Positions 6,434-7,232 of a DNA stretch of 7,232 bases are shown one piece after another. The translations under genes were made by a program, and so were the position numbers. The stretch spans positions 1 to 7,232 of the forward strand of contig CAAEVD010000124.1 in the NCBI GenBank assembly GCA_900759435.1. Reading direction: 5' to 3'. Source of the DNA: an uncultured Collinsella sp. (GTDB lineage Bacteria > Actinomycetota > Coriobacteriia > Coriobacteriales > Coriobacteriaceae). The notes beneath the pieces are model-generated. The model did no database searches, was not told the origin of the DNA, and saw nothing but the letters and a program-made list of their open reading frames with translations. The number at the start of each line of letters is the position of its first letter. Position 1 is the stretch's first letter.

Positions 6434-6462
6434 CAAAAAGGCCCCCGCAAAGCGGAGGCCTT
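6434..6462 (-). terminator. intrinsic terminator of nagB
   Basis: Read leftward, AAGGCCTCCGC (6462-6452) pairs with GCGGGGGCCTT (6448-6438) over 11 positions with one G-U wobble and a 3-nt loop. The T-run at 6439-6435 overlaps the stem end. It lies 33 bp beyond the nagB stop codon and separates nagB from the leftward regulator gene, making the latter an independent unit. Confidence 0.85.
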
Positions 6463-6494
6463 CGGCAAAGCTATGTCGAGGTGATAGGCTTTCG

Positions 6495-7223
6495 CTACTT
6501 GCAGAGCGAAAGGGCGGCCTCGTCGGCAACGACAACGCAGTTGGTGTGCAGTTGCAGGATCGAGGCAGGGCACTCGGGGGTAACCGGACCATAGCACATG
6601 TCATGCACGGCCTGCGCCTTGGCCTCGCCGTTGGCGACGACCAGGATCATGCGGGCATACATGATGGTCTGGGTACCCATGGTGTAGGCCTGACGGGGCA
6701 CGTCGTCGATGCTGTCGAACAGGCGGCTGTTGGCCTGAATGGTGCTCTCGGTGAGGTCGACACAGTGCGTACCCTTGGAGAAGTGGTCATCGGGCTCGTT
6801 GAAGCCAATGTGACCGTTGTTACCGATGCCGAGCAGCTGCAGATCAGGGTAACCGGCAGCAGCGACGATCTTGTCGTACTCAGAGCAGGCAGCGGCAGCG
6901 TCGGGATTGGAGCCATCGGGCACATGTGTGTTGTTCAGGTCGATGTTAATGTGATCGAAGAAGTTCTCACGCATAAAGTAGTGGTAGCTCTGGGGATCGT
7001 CGTGCGAAAGGCCACGATACTCGTCGAGGTTGTAGGTGCTGACCTCGGCAAAGTCGACGTCACCCTTCTCGTACCAAGCGGCGAGCTGCTTGTAGGCGCC
7101 AATCGGGGTGGAGCCGGTGGCAAGACCCAGCACGCAATCGGGCTTGAGGATAACCTGGGCCGAGATGATATTGGCGGCCTTGCGGCTCATATCCTCGTAG
7201 TCTTTAGCTTTAATAATCTTCAT
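6495..7223 (-). CDS. nagB: glucosamine-6-phosphate deaminase
   Basis: This is a 242-residue protein from ATG (7221-7223, read leftward) to TAG (6495-6497). It catalyses glucosamine 6-phosphate to fructose 6-phosphate plus ammonia (EC 3.5.99.6), feeding N-acetylglucosamine and sialic acid breakdown into glycolysis in the cytosol. The sugar-phosphate binding loop is GLATGSTPIGAYKQL (33-47). The general-base region is YNLDEYRGL (64-72), with D67 equivalent to E. coli Asp72. The active-site block is LGIGNNGHIGFNEP (131-144), with H138 and E143 equivalent to His143 and Glu148. N136 stands where E. coli has Asp141, and an Asn there is also usual in Gram-positive NagB. The length matches the short Gram-positive type, which lacks the C-terminal extension of the 266-residue hexameric, allosteric E. 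coli enzyme. Only 9 bases upstream are visible (GGACGCGTA), so the promoter and any nagA partner lie outside the window. A terminator follows the stop. Confidence 0.96.
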   Translation of the reverse strand: MKIIKAKDYEDMSRKAANIISAQVILKPDCVLGLATGSTPIGAYKQLAAWYEKGDVDFAEVSTYNLDEYRGLSHDDPQSYHYFMRENFFDHINIDLNNTHVPDGSNPDAAAACSEYDKIVAAAGYPDLQLLGIGNNGHIGFNEPDDHFSKGTHCVDLTESTIQANSRLFDSIDDVPRQAYTMGTQTIMYARMILVVANGEAKAQAVHDMCYGPVTPECPASILQLHTNCVVVADEAALSLCK

Positions 7224-7232
7224 TACGCGTCC

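Overview
The window looks like a chromosomal stretch from a moderately GC-rich Gram-positive gut actinobacterium, most likely a Collinsella-type Coriobacteriia. This is inferred from C/G-ending codons, a Gram-positive-type short NagB, a lone small YhbY, and a ~1000-residue P-loop/BTAD regulator of the kind common in Coriobacteriia. No database search was possible, so the genus is an inference. I see no phage, transposase, CRISPR, tRNA or rRNA.

Layout. Positions 1-1293 (+) hold a DUF711/UPF0210 'PFL family' protein whose first ~20 codons lie upstream of the window. Positions 1294-1611 are a non-coding interval with three notable things. The first is a 136-bp element bounded by a perfect 33-bp inverted repeat (1311-1446). 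The second is a ten-codon ORF with two Trp codons (1516-1548). The third is an intrinsic terminator (1561-1592) ending only 19 bp before the next start codon. Positions 1612-2499 (+) encode a class I SAM-dependent methyltransferase whose first ~125 codons use clearly different synonymous codons from the rest. Positions 2500-2681 are a leader with two small hairpins. Positions 2682-2981 (+) encode YhbY, a ribosome-assembly RNA-binding protein, closed by a clean terminator (3021-3052). The T-run of that terminator overlaps the stop codon of the convergent gene.

Positions 3051-6050 (-) encode a 999-residue regulator with a MalT-like STAND P-loop NTPase at the N-terminus and an OmpR-type winged helix plus BTAD domain at the C-terminus. 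Positions 6051-6433 are an AT-richer non-coding interval with a cluster of direct and inverted repeats close to the regulator's start, a possible autoregulatory operator. Positions 6434-6462 are a minus-strand terminator for nagB (6495-7223, -), glucosamine-6-phosphate deaminase.

The genes do not form one pathway. They look like independent transcription units: an orphan large regulator beside an amino-sugar catabolic gene, and two plus-strand housekeeping or accessory genes. The most unusual part is the 1294-1990 region, where a mobile-looking inverted-repeat element, a possible attenuator and a compositionally distinct 5' half of the methyltransferase lie side by side.
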